Positions 35,471-47,500 of a DNA stretch of 64,000 nucleotides are shown here, piece after piece (the stretch's first letter is position 1; every line of letters begins with the position of its first letter). This DNA comes from Lytechinus pictus. Lineage: Eukaryota > Echinodermata > Echinoidea > Temnopleuroida > Toxopneustidae. The position numbers and the translations under genes were made by a program. The notes beneath the pieces were generated by a model, which was not told where the DNA came from, did no database searches, and saw only the letters and a list, made by a program, of their open reading frames with translations. Location of the stretch: positions 15,660,001 through 15,724,000 of the forward strand of contig NC_087257.1 of NCBI RefSeq assembly GCF_037042905.1, read 5' to 3'.

Positions 35471-35649
35471 CAACCTGAGAAAATGTATTAGGTAATTTTG
35501 CGACTGCAAAATCAGTTTGGAGTCGGTTCAATTGATATGACTGTATATAGCATTACGCGAATCATAATCACCATGATAAAGGTGTATTTTATCTTTTAAC
35601 AGTCATTTCGCGAAGGTGGGTGAAAAGAGGTCCATGCTTGACACGGGTG

Positions 35650-37345
35650 ACATTCATAGTTCCAAAGGTTCATCATTCCGAAGGTTCGTCATTCCGAAGG
35701 TTCGTTAATCCGAAAACAAAATAAGGTTCGTTATTCCGAAAGTTCGTTAGTCCGAAAACGAAAGGTTCGTTTTTCCGAATATGACATTAATTTATTTTTG
35801 TAATAAAGACGGTGTAATTGTAATTTAAAAAAATAAGAGGATAGGCCTATTATGCATGATAGTTTCAACGGAGCATTATACATGTGTATAATATGGTCAA
35901 AGCGTGTATTGCATCAAGAATTGGCGCTTGGATCAAACATCTTTATTTTTATTTTCTCTGAGCAATTGCTGCATGATCAAGCGAATGGATCAAGAATATT
36001 GGGAACTGCATGTGTGTTGGTCACATAAGACCTCAAGATATAAGAGGATTTTTTAGGGGAGGGGTGTCATTTTTAACAGTTTCTGCTGGTTATGATAAAA
36101 AAAAAATAGAATCCCCGTATGGAAAAAGTGCTCTTTTCTCAAAAGGGAAAATGCTTTTTTTTTTCAAAATGAAATTTGCCCTTTTTTAAATGAAATACTT
36201 TTTGAAGTACAACATAATACATTCCAGGTTAGAAAATCACCTTTTTGTGCTCGCGCTTTGCGCTTGCCTCAATTATTATGTAGTAAGAAACTCACCCTCT
36301 TTCCGTTATAAAAATGCTTAGAATGTCCAGTTTTCTGGTTGGAATATCATACATTTTTATCTCGCGCTTCGTGCTTGCGTTAATTCTTTGATTAGATAAA
36401 CATTTTTTTCATGATAACGAGAACTGCATGGAATGTTTAATTTTCATTTCTTATTGAAATGTCAAAAAGTTTGTGCTTGCGATTACCGCTCGCAACATAT
36501 CGCACGGGATGTACTTTTAACAGTATGGCCTAATCATCCCCACAATCGACCAAAAGCGAGTTTTCGAACCTAAGATTTGAAAAAAAAATCTAAACCGCGT
36601 AAAAAAGCCAATATACATGTATAATAATAAATCACTTCAAAAAGACCTTGCTCAACTTAATTATTACAAAACACAAACTCTAAAAAAATATTGGGTAAAA
36701 ATGCTCCATGTGGTTAATTATGTGTCCAACCAACATTGGGCATTTTTATTTATCCAGTGTGATGAAAATTCTGCCCATTCTAAAGTAATTGCTGCTTATT
36801 TTTTAACGTTACTGGACGATATGCTCGCATTTGGGTAAAATATTGCCCAAAATTGGTTGGACACAATTACCCTCGTGCTGGTTAAACTTTTACCCAATAT
36901 TTTTAACAGTGCAGATGATAATCTTATGGTGAAAATATCACCAAAAAGCCAATGTTTACTTATATGTGCCCCTATTTTGGCTTTGCTCCCCCCAGGAAAA
37001 TACGTTCGACCGCGCCCCTGCCTTCCCATTCTCATAACAATTAAAAATGAAACGGTGTATTCATCCCCCTCCACCACGCATGCTCCTCTAGGATTCCCGG
37101 CATCGCCACAGATTATTTCATTTTTCGGATTAACGAACCTTATTTCGTTTTCGACTAACGGTTCTTCGGAATGACGAACCATATTTTGTTTTCGGATTAA
37201 CGAACCTTCGGAATGACGCCACAAATGTTCGGATTAACGAACCCTTTTTCTTTTTCGGATTAACGAACATCAAGGTACAGGCACTTTACGTGTTTCGGAC
37301 TTACGAACCTTCGGGATAAACAACCTTCGGAATTACGAAGTGCTT
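35650..37345. mobile_element. Foldback with GGTTCGTTAATCCGAA arrays as arms
   Basis: The left arm (35650-35790) repeats AAGGTTCGT(C/T)ATTCCGAA about seven times. The right arm (37115-37345) repeats the complement TTCGGATTAACGAACCTT. The centre holds GCTCGCGCTTTGCGCTTGCC-type hairpin words (36245-36510) and a separate MITE at 36672-36911. Confidence 0.75.
36672..36911. mobile_element. MITE with TATTGGGTAAAA ends
   Basis: AAATATTGGGTAAAAATG is mirrored by TTTTACCCAATATTTTTAAC. An internal pair around TGTCCAACCAACATTGGGCA / GCCCAAAATTGGTTGGACAC also folds. It lies inside the larger foldback. Confidence 0.75.
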
Positions 37346-37891
37346 GTTTCATTTGGAAATATTTATTCATCTTTTTGTTTTTATTGACACCAATAAAGGC
37401 AATTCATAAGAAAGATTTGAATAATTTAACTATTAAGCAGTATTAAAGGAAACGTAGTGTATAAGCACAATGTCTATATAATTATGCATAATTATAGATG
37501 TAAAAACAAGTAAACTGTACAAGTGACTTACAAGGAAATGTCAACTGAAATTTATGCGACCAGGGGCCTGGAAACGAATTTGAACTATGAATAGATTAAA
37601 GAGCCGGTGAAGGTGGTTTTGATTAAAAAAGGAATAACGAGCAAACACAAATTACTTCCGCTTAAATATAAAGGTGATTTTGGTCAGACAAAAAAAAAAT
37701 GACAGGCAAAAAATAAAGGGGGGGGGGGGTGGTCGCTTGCAAATAAATATTTTGGTCAAATCTTTAAGCTTACCAACCTATGCAGGGAAGAAAAATCTTG
37801 GGGTTGCTTCCCAGGACAATGAAAGCAATTACTGTTTTATGCTTGGAGTGAGAGACGTAACTAATTAATTTTTCTCAATTTTGTTATACAG

Positions 37892-37980
37892 ATGTTGGCC
37901 CTTCACAAGATGTCCAAGCTCGCGCCAGTGAACCGGAAACAGAAGTAGGATTAGCATTGCATATCAAAGTAAACAAGTGA
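37892..37980 (+). CDS. Possible second exon of the 31478 hypothetical product
   Basis: A good acceptor (TCAATTTTGTTATACAG) precedes 37892. Read in the phase set by the 31670 donor it gives DVGPSQDVQARASEPETEVG and stops with TGA at 37978-37980. It may instead be a 5' leader exon of the transporter, whose own acceptor lies 410 bp downstream. Confidence 0.28.
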
Positions 37981-38419
37981 TAGTCTGTCTGACCAGCTGA
38001 TTCGCTGCCGTCATATCAAATAAACCTGATAATACGCAGTTTTATTTTTAATAGAATAATCAAAGGTAAACACATCTAGACGATACTGATATGTACTTGA
38101 GTTTCGAGGTAAGAATTTAGTGAATGGCCGCTCTATTAAAGGAAACGATATCTCTCATCGTGCAGCTGATACGAGAATATATCTCTAAATAAAACATTAA
38201 TGTTTTCCTGTTGCCCCCTACAAAAATATCAATTTGTTGCATCAGTGATTTACAAATCTTAAAATCGAACAGCATAATAACATTTTCTACTTCATCTTTG
38301 TACACTGGATAACAAACATATTAATTGAAACAACTGAAAACATAGGAGAATTAAAAAAAGTCTGAAGGCATCTGAAAACCCGATTTCTTCAGGAACACAT
38401 AATTTAAAAATTGTTACTC

Positions 38420-38684
38420 ATGACTGCGAAGGGGAAGGCTGTGGAACATAAACTTGCCAGTAGAGATGGAGTTTGTTCGAAGCAGGATGATGTCGATTTC
38501 AAAAAGCCTTCAGCCAAACGAAACTTTACCTGCAAGGCTCTGTGGGAAGACCCAACGTATTTCCGATGGATCACTACTTTCATCTGGGCTTCGGTCAGCG
38601 TTTTCAACTTTGGTATTATTGGAGACTTTAGCATGTTCTTCATCTATATCGAAGAGGATCTTAAAGCTTCTGTGATGGAATTAA
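38420..38684 (+). CDS. SLC16-like MFS transporter, exon 1 (start, TM1)
   Basis: The gene encodes a 499-residue, roughly 12-TM major facilitator transporter of the plasma membrane, most like the SLC16 monocarboxylate transporters. Such proteins move monocarboxylates, thyroid hormones or amino acids; the substrate here cannot be told. All seven exons join in phase (1500 bp in total). This exon encodes residues 1-88: a polar cytoplasmic N-terminus and TM1 (about 50-77). The DGGWGW-type SLC16 signature normally ahead of TM1 is absent (EDPTYFRW instead). The start is ATG at 38420; an in-frame TAA at 38405 rules out an upstream extension within the exon. An acceptor TTTCTTCAG at 38392 implies an untranslated upstream exon. 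Donor TTAA|GTAAGT. Confidence 0.88.
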
Positions 38685-38703
38685 GTAAGTAAAGATACAT
38701 GTA

Positions 38704-39330
38704 TTTTTACACCAAACTTTGGTTCTAATTTGCACCGTCAACACGAAAGTCACATTCTCCATGTTCTCATTCCCCTCACTCCTCTTTCGAAAACCGGGTC
38801 GGGATAACCGAATCTGGACACTGGGTTTGTTGGTGCCACACCTCATTCAGGGTAAAAAAAAAAACCGGGATAAGGTAAGATGCATCCATTTTTGCGGGTA
38901 AGGTCTGGCCCTTTTCCTATTTCCCAACTAATGAATAAAGATCCCGTACACATGGTGGAGATCCCGGGCATTACATCGGACTTTTGTCCGGGTTAATAGT
39001 TTACCCGGAACGGAGTGTGGTATCAAAAGCAAGACCCGGTTTCTGACCTAGGAAAAAAAAAGAAACGGATTAATTGTTCGTCTATCTCCTTTGATCTATT
39101 TCTCAACTATATACTTCAAGATCCCGTAATCGACATCATGAAGAACCCGAGTATTATATTGGACGTTATTTCCCCGGAGCGGGGTGTGGTATCCACAGCT
39201 AAACCGGGTTTCTATCACAGGAAAAAATAATTGATAATTCTTATATCTCACTCGATATGATTTCACGTTAGTTTTCCTCAAAGGAATCACAGAATGTATG
39301 AGTTTCTGGTTCCACGTAGTTTGTCCAAGA
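38704..39330. repeat. Tandem duplication of about 185 bp in intron 1
   Basis: Words such as AAGATCCCGTA, GGAGTGTGGTATC / GGGGTGTGGTATCCACAGC and CCGGGTTTCT(A/G) recur in the same order at about 38935-39060 and 39117-39230. Two diverged tandem copies of a non-coding repeat. Confidence 0.6.
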
Positions 39331-39459
39331 GGTGTCCACATTATACTCTTTCTGTAAAAGAATATAAAGTGGAAATTGTATAAGGTTGGTAGAGGAATGA
39401 GATGAATACATTATTGAAATATTGTAAAATAAATTTTCTTATTTCTGTATGCTTCCTAG

Positions 39460-39756
39460 ACTGGCTAGGTAGTCTTCCATGGATTCTCTTCAGTGTGTGT
39501 TCACCACTCACCGCACCCATCGTCAAAGTCCTCGGCTATCGCTACACCCTTGTCGGGTCTAACCTTGCCTGCGCCATTGGGCTCTTTGCCACCAGCTTCC
39601 CGCACCAGATATGGCCAATGTATCTCACGTACAGTCTGGTGTTCGGCGGAAGCACGATTATCTATTATACTGCCGGATGTATCTATGTCACAGGTTACTT
39701 TGACCGGAAGTCCTGTACCGGTCCTGTGTCTTCCATGGGATTTTTTTATGAGATAG
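39460..39756 (+). CDS. SLC16-like transporter, exon 2 (TM2-TM5)
   Basis: Encodes about residues 90-187: WLGSLPWILFSVCSPLTAPI, then three more hydrophobic segments. GYFDRKSC (about 168-174) corresponds to the second SLC16 signature, where a YF(x)(K/R)R word lies before TM5. Acceptor GCTTCCTAG, donor GATAG|GTAAG, phase 1 on both sides. Confidence 0.9.
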
Positions 39757-39824
39757 GTAAGATGTTGTTACTTCTTCGATCTGCATTTTCCATCTTTCGA
39801 TTCTATGTTATCATTTGACAATAC

Positions 39825-39967
39825 GTTTATATTATTACGACTATAATATTTCGACTTTACGTCATTTTGCGACTACACGTTATCTTTCAACCATAATTTA
39901 TGGCATCCTTCGACTACACGACACCTTTCGACTAAACGTTATCTTTCGACTATATCATATCTTTCAG
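39825..39967. repeat. TTTCGACTA-word repeat abutting exon 3
   Basis: ATCTTTCGACTA(C/T/A) words recur about nine times and run to the exon 3 acceptor; the last copy (ATATCTTTCAG) supplies the acceptor itself. Confidence 0.7.
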
Positions 39968-40088
39968 CTGTTCTGGTATTCAGTCCCGTCATCCAGGTGA
40001 CTGCCGATGCATGGGGGTGGCGCTGGTCGGTTCGCCTCCTCTCTTCATGCACACTCGTCTGTTCTGGGCTTCTTGTTATATTCATCAG
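39968..40088 (+). CDS. SLC16-like transporter, exon 3 (TM6 region)
   Basis: A 121 bp exon encodes AVLVFSPVIQVTADAWGWRW then a helix ending LLVIFI. The WGWRW word followed by a helix matches the SLC16 pattern of a tryptophan- and arginine-rich link before TM6. Donor ATCAG|GTAACA, phase 2. No other long frame here has support. Confidence 0.9.
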
Positions 40089-40702
40089 GTAACAGAGTCA
40101 ATAGTATATAAATACGCTCTGCGATTGGTCAGTTACGCACGCAAAGCACGATCTCGTCTTACATTAATTTATACGAATGCGTTACCTCGCATTTGTTTCA
40201 GAGATGAATCATATGCTAAATGGTATGTAGAAATCTATTCTTCATGCATGCATGTGACATGAAAATTTGATTTCATACAAATAAATGTGGCTGCATAATA
40301 TATTTCTTTTTGGGGTGAGGGGAGGGAATATTACAAAGACTATACACAAAATACTTGTTAAGAATCACAAGTCATTCTAAAATGGTTGTCAATTAAAACT
40401 AGATTAATTACGAGGAAGATAAAACGGATTCAATTATACCACTCTTAGGAACAAGTTACCTATTCAAATCGGCGTTTGTACCGGAAGAAATATGAACAAC
40501 ACCCCCCCCCCCCTTACACGTAGGTGTAAAGTACAGGTATTCAGAATAAACTGTACTGGATAATGCTACCCACGAGTGGCGATAATCCTCATTTTTCAAA
40601 ATTGTCATTTCATGACATGCTCCCTGTCCCTCTCTCGTATGAAAATCTCAGATCCGCGGCTGATTAAATGCTACTTTAATCTAAATTATTGGTTTAACTG
40701 TA

Positions 40703-41519
40703 CAGTGCGTCCCACAAAAAACGAAACCGAGATTTAGCGATGATTTATCATAACTTAATCGCAAATACAATAGACAAATGACCTACCATTTTAAAGCTTA
40801 TAATCTCCTCTTCATCTGAAATTACTTAGATTATTTTTCATTCGCGCATGAGTGAGCAAAAACAATTTGAAAAGGGGATACCAAAAAGTCACTTGGCGGG
40901 CCGTATCTGGGTTTTAAAAAGAAAACCACATTTAAAAAAAAATCAATATCTGCTCTTTAATTTGATACTTCAATTACAGAAAATGGTCAAGAAATAACAA
41001 AGTTCTGGTTATTTGAAATAAGGCTTGAATTTCAATAATTTCATAAAATGAAGAGAATTTACAGGCTAGCGTTCAAACTCTCTCGACACTCCGATTTTGT
41101 TGACGATCAGCCATGCGTTAAGTCTTTTGTTACCGTGCGATAGCTTCTGTGGGAAACCGGTGAAAACACGCTTATTTAATGATATTATGGAAATACAAGC
41201 ATTGTTTCGAGCGATCATACCTTTTTTACTACTTGACCATTTTCTGTGATTTAGGTATCACAGAAAAGAGAAGATATTGAACCTTTCAGTCATGTGATTT
41301 TCTTTTTGAAATTCAGATACCCCCGCCAAATGAGTTTTGGCATCCTTTCTTCGAATTGTTTTTGCTCAATCATGCGTGAATGAGAAATAATCTAAGTAAT
41401 ACCAGATGAAAGAGGAGATTCTAAGCTTTACATTGGTAGGTCATTTGTCTATTTCATTTATGATTAAGTTATGATAAATCATCGCTAAATCTCGGTTTCG
41501 TTTTTTCTGGGACGCACTG
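40703..41519. mobile_element. 817 bp foldback, Tc1/mariner-like (TA duplication)
   Basis: Starts CAGTGCGTCCCACAAAAAAC and ends in its complement GGGACGCACTG, with TA on both sides (40701-40702, 41520-41521). The arms pair for hundreds of bases around an unpaired centre near 41100. No transposase. Its right end lies 18 bp upstream of transporter exon 4. Confidence 0.9.
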
Positions 41520-41538
41520 TATAATCTGTGTTTTTTAG

Positions 41539-41782
41539 GCAACCTCCGTTAGATCTCTCGGGACGGATTAGTAGTCCAGTCACCAATGATGACGACCAAG
41601 GAAAAGAGTCAATTGATGTCCATGAACCATGCTTAGCGACCACGAAAGACACCGAGGCCAATGATGTGGTGACGACGTCGCGAGAGAGATACATCAAGAT
41701 GATATCGATGCCTTCTTTCTGGGTCTTCGAGTTGAGCATAATATCATCTTTTACAGCGCTGTCGTTCAGCAATATTAATCTC
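41539..41782 (+). CDS. SLC16-like transporter, exon 4 (central loop, TM7)
   Basis: Encodes about residues 229-309: the large cytoplasmic loop between TM6 and TM7 (acidic and Ser/Thr-rich, about 230-282), then TM7 MPSFWVFELSIISSFTALSF. Acceptor GTTTTTTAG, donor CTC|GTGAGT. The acceptor lies just after a TA-flanked transposon, so its branch region is transposon-adjacent. Confidence 0.9.
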
Positions 41783-42263
41783 GTGAGTGGAGCGTAGTAT
41801 TTCTTAACTAGACCATTGCATTTATCTCCCAAAATAATTTCGAATTCCATCGAATATCTGACCAATTTTCTAGTTTTATTAGTATAATTATTTGTTACCC
41901 TTTTTTCTCTATTAGGAAGAGCAAATTATTTTGCCTAGCAAATATATAAGATGATTCATTACTCATAAGTTTTAGTCACTCGATTTTTGTAAATTCGTCT
42001 TAAAACAAGAAATCTTGGACCGAATGTAAATGCAGGCTAATGCATGTATACACCACTTCTGATGTTTGACATCATTCTTCTCAACCTGACTAACAATATA
42101 CATGTATAGGCCCTATTCACGAAACAGGCGAAGTGTGTCGATTTGATATCGTGGACAACACAAATGTGAACTCAAGCAAAAATTGGTTCCTTTAAATATC
42201 GTTTTCTACGCTCGCCCCTATTTTCTTTCCAACCTCATTATTCTTTATATATTTTGTTTTCAG

Positions 42264-42489
42264 GGCAGCTACCTCTTCTCTGTCGGCATCTCTACTGGAG
42301 TTACTGCGATTTTACACTCGTCTTTGGCAGGAGGGGGGGTATTCGGGCGGTCCCTCGTTATGTTTCTTTCCCATAAACTACCCGTCCCCATTTCAAGCAT
42401 CTTTCCAATCATCGCCATCCTGAATTGTTTCCTCTCCATCCTCCTATTAATAACATCCAGTTTACCGGTACTCTACATCTATTCCACAG
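42264..42489 (+). CDS. SLC16-like transporter, exon 5 (TM8-TM9)
   Basis: Encodes about residues 310-384. The segment LAGGGVFGRSLVMFLS fits SLC16 TM8, where an Asp and an Arg four residues apart are needed for transport in MCT1-type proteins. Here the Arg is kept (about R338) but the residue four before it is Gly. Acceptor TTTTGTTTTCAG, donor CACAG|GTAGGA. Confidence 0.9.
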
Positions 42490-42719
42490 GTAGGAGTCGA
42501 AACTTCAATTTTCACAATGCCTCCCCGAAATTGTAATTTAATTATTTCGAAAACTGGCGACCCAATTTCCGTGCCGCCCATTTCCTAATTCCAGGATTCA
42601 ACCGAACTGGCCTTTTAAATGTTTTTAAAAAATGAATAAAAATGATTTATAGACACACACAAACTTAAAAATTTCCAATGCAATATTGTATGAAGTATGA
42701 GCTGTAGGCCTCACTGTTT

Positions 42720-42775
<56 letters not shown>

Positions 42776-42776
42776 T
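42720..42776. repeat. (AT)n dinucleotide repeat
   Basis: About 50 bp of alternating AT/TA in intron 5. Confidence 0.95.
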
Positions 42777-43015
42777 TTATAATTTGCATATAAGTCACTA
42801 TTAAAGTAACTTTATAAAACAATGGTGAAATCTGTAGACTCTTTAACATCTTTATTGGTAGCTGAGAATTGTTATCATGGTTATCAAAGTAGACCACTTT
42901 TTGTTTTCATCTTTTTTTGTTACTCGATATCAATAAATGATAGTTATAATTTTGGTGCATGATACGCTAAAGGGGCAAAGGTATGAATACACTAGCTGTC
43001 TCCCTGTCTTTCCAG

Positions 43016-43159
43016 CCGTGGGCTTTCTTCGTGCTCTATATTTCTCCCTGGCGACCGGACTTGCGGTGGAACTCTTTGGGATCGAGAATGCGGCTCAGGG
43101 GTATGTGGGACTGTTCTTTGCTTACGGCATAGCCGGAGTACTTGCTGCCGTGTTACCAG
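43016..43159 (+). CDS. SLC16-like transporter, exon 6 (TM10-TM11)
   Basis: Encodes about residues 386-432: VGFLRALYFSLATGLAVELF, then GYVGLFFAYGIAGVLAAVLP. The order 'large helix, ELFG, then glycine-rich helix' matches the SLC16 C-terminal half. Acceptor CCTGTCTTTCCAG, donor ACCAG|GTGAGA. Confidence 0.9.
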
Positions 43160-44539
43160 GTGAGAAAAAAATACAGTGGCGCGTTTCATTCACAATTTTG
43201 TCAATGATTATCACTGTCTAATTTGCTCTAAGCCAATCAGATGCAAGGATCCTTGCAGTAGCTTATAACATATGTCGTTAAAAATAAAATGAAATTTTCC
43301 TCTAAACACTCACAGACTGCCACTGTATTAGATCCGAGTGAATCTACCAGGACCCCCCCCCCTCCCTACACATCCAATATATACCGATGAGATTAATACC
43401 ATTGATTTTGTTATTCCTTCTTTTGAAATATGATATTCATTTTATCATTGGTTTCTTATATTAATTTTAATTATTTCATTGTTATATGTTTAAATGAGTT
43501 ACTTATATATTCATTTATTTTCACTTCTATGCTTTAACTTTTTTAGGAATCTGTTATCCTTACATAACGATTACTATTATTATTAATTTGAATCATTAAA
43601 ATGAATCTTAGCCATTTTTAAAGAATTATTTTAACCTTTGACACTTCAACATTCTCTTTTAACCTTTGCTCCCCCGGACGTTATTCACACCCGTTATGAC
43701 CGATGGATTTTCCATTGCATTCTTGTTTTCTATAGCATTTTGTTTGTGTGTGTGTGTGGGTGGGGTGAGGGTGCGCGCGCGTGTGAGTGTTATGGGTGGG
43801 TGTGGGTGTTTTTTTGTTCTTCCATAGCAAGAGTATGTGTAAACACAACATTAAAGTAGGTTCCCCCAAAAGAGCCTCGTCATTTTCCAATAACGAATTG
43901 TTCAAGTTTAAACAAAGCTTGGGATATAGCTATAGTCCGGGTTATAATTGAGCAAGGTGCCACTTGGAGAAGGAGAAATTTTCATATAGTGCTTCTAGAC
44001 CAGTTTTTTACGCTGAATATGAATATATGAGGTAAACAGGCTGTATCTTGAAAATTAACCCGTGAGGGCGCTTTTTTCAAAATGGCCGCCAAATTTTCAT
44101 AAAATTTGAATATTCGTACATAGATTTTTACATAAGCATCCAATTGCCATGAAGTTAGTGTCATATGAAAGCCAATTAAATTTCCTACGATTTGGTACTA
44201 TTTATAGAGGATAAGTAGGTCATTTAGCCGAGATTTCAAGTAGAAAACTGCATTTTTTGTATTTTTTTCCCCAAAATTGAAAATTTTGCAAATACATGAT
44301 TTTACATAATTCTAAGAAAAATGAATCAATTACCTTGAAATGTTCCTGAAAACTGTATTAATATATTATTATCATGTGGATGAAATTTCAACTCTGTATC
44401 ATTTTTCTAAGCAAATTTATAAGGTATCAAACTTGAATTCTTCAATATCATAAATGTTGCTTTTTGTATGCATTTCCATAGACTAATACGTATAACATGT
44501 ATAATGCATGTATGTATAATGTTTACCGGTAGTTAAAAA

Positions 44540-47500
44540 TTAAATGCAATTATCTCCGCTTTTTAACCAATTGGAGAGTTAAGAGTAGGCTTTTCTTTAT
44601 CAGCTACATAAAAAAAAAATGTTGGCACATCAAGGCCTGACCCTCTCATGGGGGTGGGGGTGTCGAAGTCATCCCCCCCTGCCCTTCGCTATATCATGTT
44701 GTTATATATTGCCTATTTGTTAGAAAAATAACAGATTTTTGGACCACCTATGGAGGCAAAAACAGGCATTTCTGCTATACAGTACAGTCACTTTGATTGC
44801 TTTGAAACCACTTGGAGAGGAAAGAATAGGCTTGTTCTATCAGCTATACATCTAAAGAAGTAGCACATCAAAGCCTACCCCTCTCGGGGGGGGGGGGGAC
44901 TTTTGCTTAATATTGCCAATTTATTTGAAAATTTACAATTTTGGACCCAACATTCAGGCAAAAAAGCGTTTGTGCTTTGTTGTACACCCCATTTTATTGA
45001 TTTGAAACCACTTAGAGAGGAAAGAGTAGAATAGAGTAGAGTTTATCAGCTACATATATATAAGCGCTGGCACGTCGAACCCTAGCCCTCTCAGGGGCTG
45101 TCTAAGTCAACCCCCCCCCCCCCCGCCCTCTATATCATGTATATTGCCTATTTATTGGATATTTCACCATTTTGGATCACCCATTGAGGCAAAAGCGCGT
45201 TTCTACCATATAGTACAGCCAATTTTATTTTCTTGCAATGACTTGGAGAAGAAAGAGTATAGACTTTGCTCTATCAGCCGTATATAAAGAAGTGTTGGCA
45301 AATCGAAGCCTCTCCCCTTCAGAATGTTCAGCGGGCTGTAAAATTTACCTTACCAATTTTCGGTATTTGACTATCTATTGGACATTCACAATTTTGGATC
45401 ACCTATTAAAGCAAAAGGGCGTTTCTACTATATAGTACAGCAAATTCTATTTACTTGCAATGACTTGGAGAGGAAAGAGTAGGCTTTGCTCTATTAGCTC
45501 CATATAAAGAAGTGTTGGCAAATCGAAGCCTATCTCCTTCAGGCTATAAAAGTTACCTCACTAATTTTCGGTATTTGGCTACTTGTTGAAAATTCACTAT
45601 AATTGTGGAGCGCCCATTAAAGCAAAAAGGCGTCTCTGATATATAGTTCTGCCACTTTTATTGACTTGAAACCGCTTAGAGAGGAAGGAATAGGCTTTGC
45701 TCTATCAGTTATAGAGATGTGTTGGCAAATAAAAGCCTACCCCCTTCTGGGGGCTGTCAAAATCACCCCCTCTCCCCCTTTGCATTATTGCCTATTTATT
45801 GGAAAATTCACCATTTTTGAGCCCCCATTGAGGTAAAAAAGAATCTCTGATACATGTATATAGTTCTGCCACTTTTACTGCCTTGAAAGAGTAGGCGGAC
45901 AGAATATGCTTTGCTCTATCAGCTACCTATAAAGAAGTGTTGGCACATTGAAGCTTACCCATCTGGGCGGCTGTCAAACCATTCCACCCCTTTTGCATTA
46001 TTGCCTAATTATTTGAAAATTCACAATTTTGAGGCAGTATGCACTTCTGCTGTATAAAAAACCCGATTTCATTTTCTTGAAACCATTTGGAGAGCAAAGA
46101 GTAGGTTCTCCTCTTTCAGCTATATATGTTGAATTGCTGCCATATCGACGCCTGACCCACTTCAGGGACTATAGCTGTAACCCCACCTTTTTTACGATTT
46201 TTGCCAATTCATTGAAAAACTCGCCATTTTCGAGCCCCCATTGAGGCAAAAAGGTATTTCTGGTATATAGTAGAGCCACTTCTTTATATAGCTGATAGAG
46301 GAAAGCCTACTCTTTCAAGATGGTAATAGTGGCAGAACTATATATCAGAACCGCCTTTTTGTCTCAATGGGGGCACCAAAATGGTGAATTTTCAATAAAT
46401 AAGCAATAATGAAAAGGGGGTGGGGTGATTTCAACAGTCCTCTGATGGGGATATGCTTTATATGTAGCTGTTAAAGCAAAGCCTTTATTCTTTTCCCTCC
46501 AAGTGGTTTCAAGGGTGAAATAATGCAGAACTATATATCAGAAATACCCTTTTGCCTCAATGGGGGCTCCAAAATGATGAATTTCAAGAGGGGGGGGGGG
46601 TAATTTCGACAGTCCCCTGAAGGGAGTAGGCTTTTATTTTTGTATGTAGCTGATAGAGCAAAGCCTATTGCCATGATTGTTTCCTCTCCAAGTGGTTTCA
46701 AGGTAGTAAAAAAGGCAGAGTTGTAATCAGAAATGACTTTTTGCCTCAATGGGGGTTTCAAAACGGTGATTTTTTTTCAATAAATAGGCAATAATTCAAA
46801 AGGGATGGGGTGATTTCAACAGCCTCCCGGAGGAGGTAGGCTTTAAGTTTATTTGCCAGCACTTCTTTATCTTCTTTATATGTGGCTGATAACGCAAAAC
46901 CTATTCTTTCCTCCCTAAGTGGTTTCAAGGCAGTAAAAGTGGAAGAACTATATATCAGAACCGCCTTTTTGCCTCAATGGGGGCACCAAAATGGTGAATT
47001 TTCAATAAATAAGCAATAATGAAAAGGGGGTTGGGTGATTTCAACAGTCCTCTGATGGGGATATGCTTTATATGTAGCTGTTAAAGCAAAGCCTTTATTC
47101 TTTTCCCTCCAAGTGGTTTCAAGGGTGAAAAAATGCAGAACTATATATCAGAAATACCCTTTTGCCTCAATGGGGGCTCCAAAATGGTGAATTTCAAGAG
47201 GGGGGGGGGGTAATTTCGACAGTCCCCTGAAGGGAGTAGGCTTTTATTTGCCAGCACATATTTGTATGTAGCTGATAGAGCAAAGCCTATTGCCATGATT
47301 GTTTCCTCTCCAAGTGGTTTCAAGGTAGTAAAAAAGGCAGAGTTGTAATCAGAAATGACTTTTTGCCTCAATGGGGGTTCCAAAACGGTGATTTTTTTTT
47401 CTTCAATAAATATGCAATAATGCGAAAGGGATGGGGTGATTTCAACTGCATCCCGGAGGGGGTAGGCTTTTATTTGCCAGCACTTGTTAATATATAGCTG

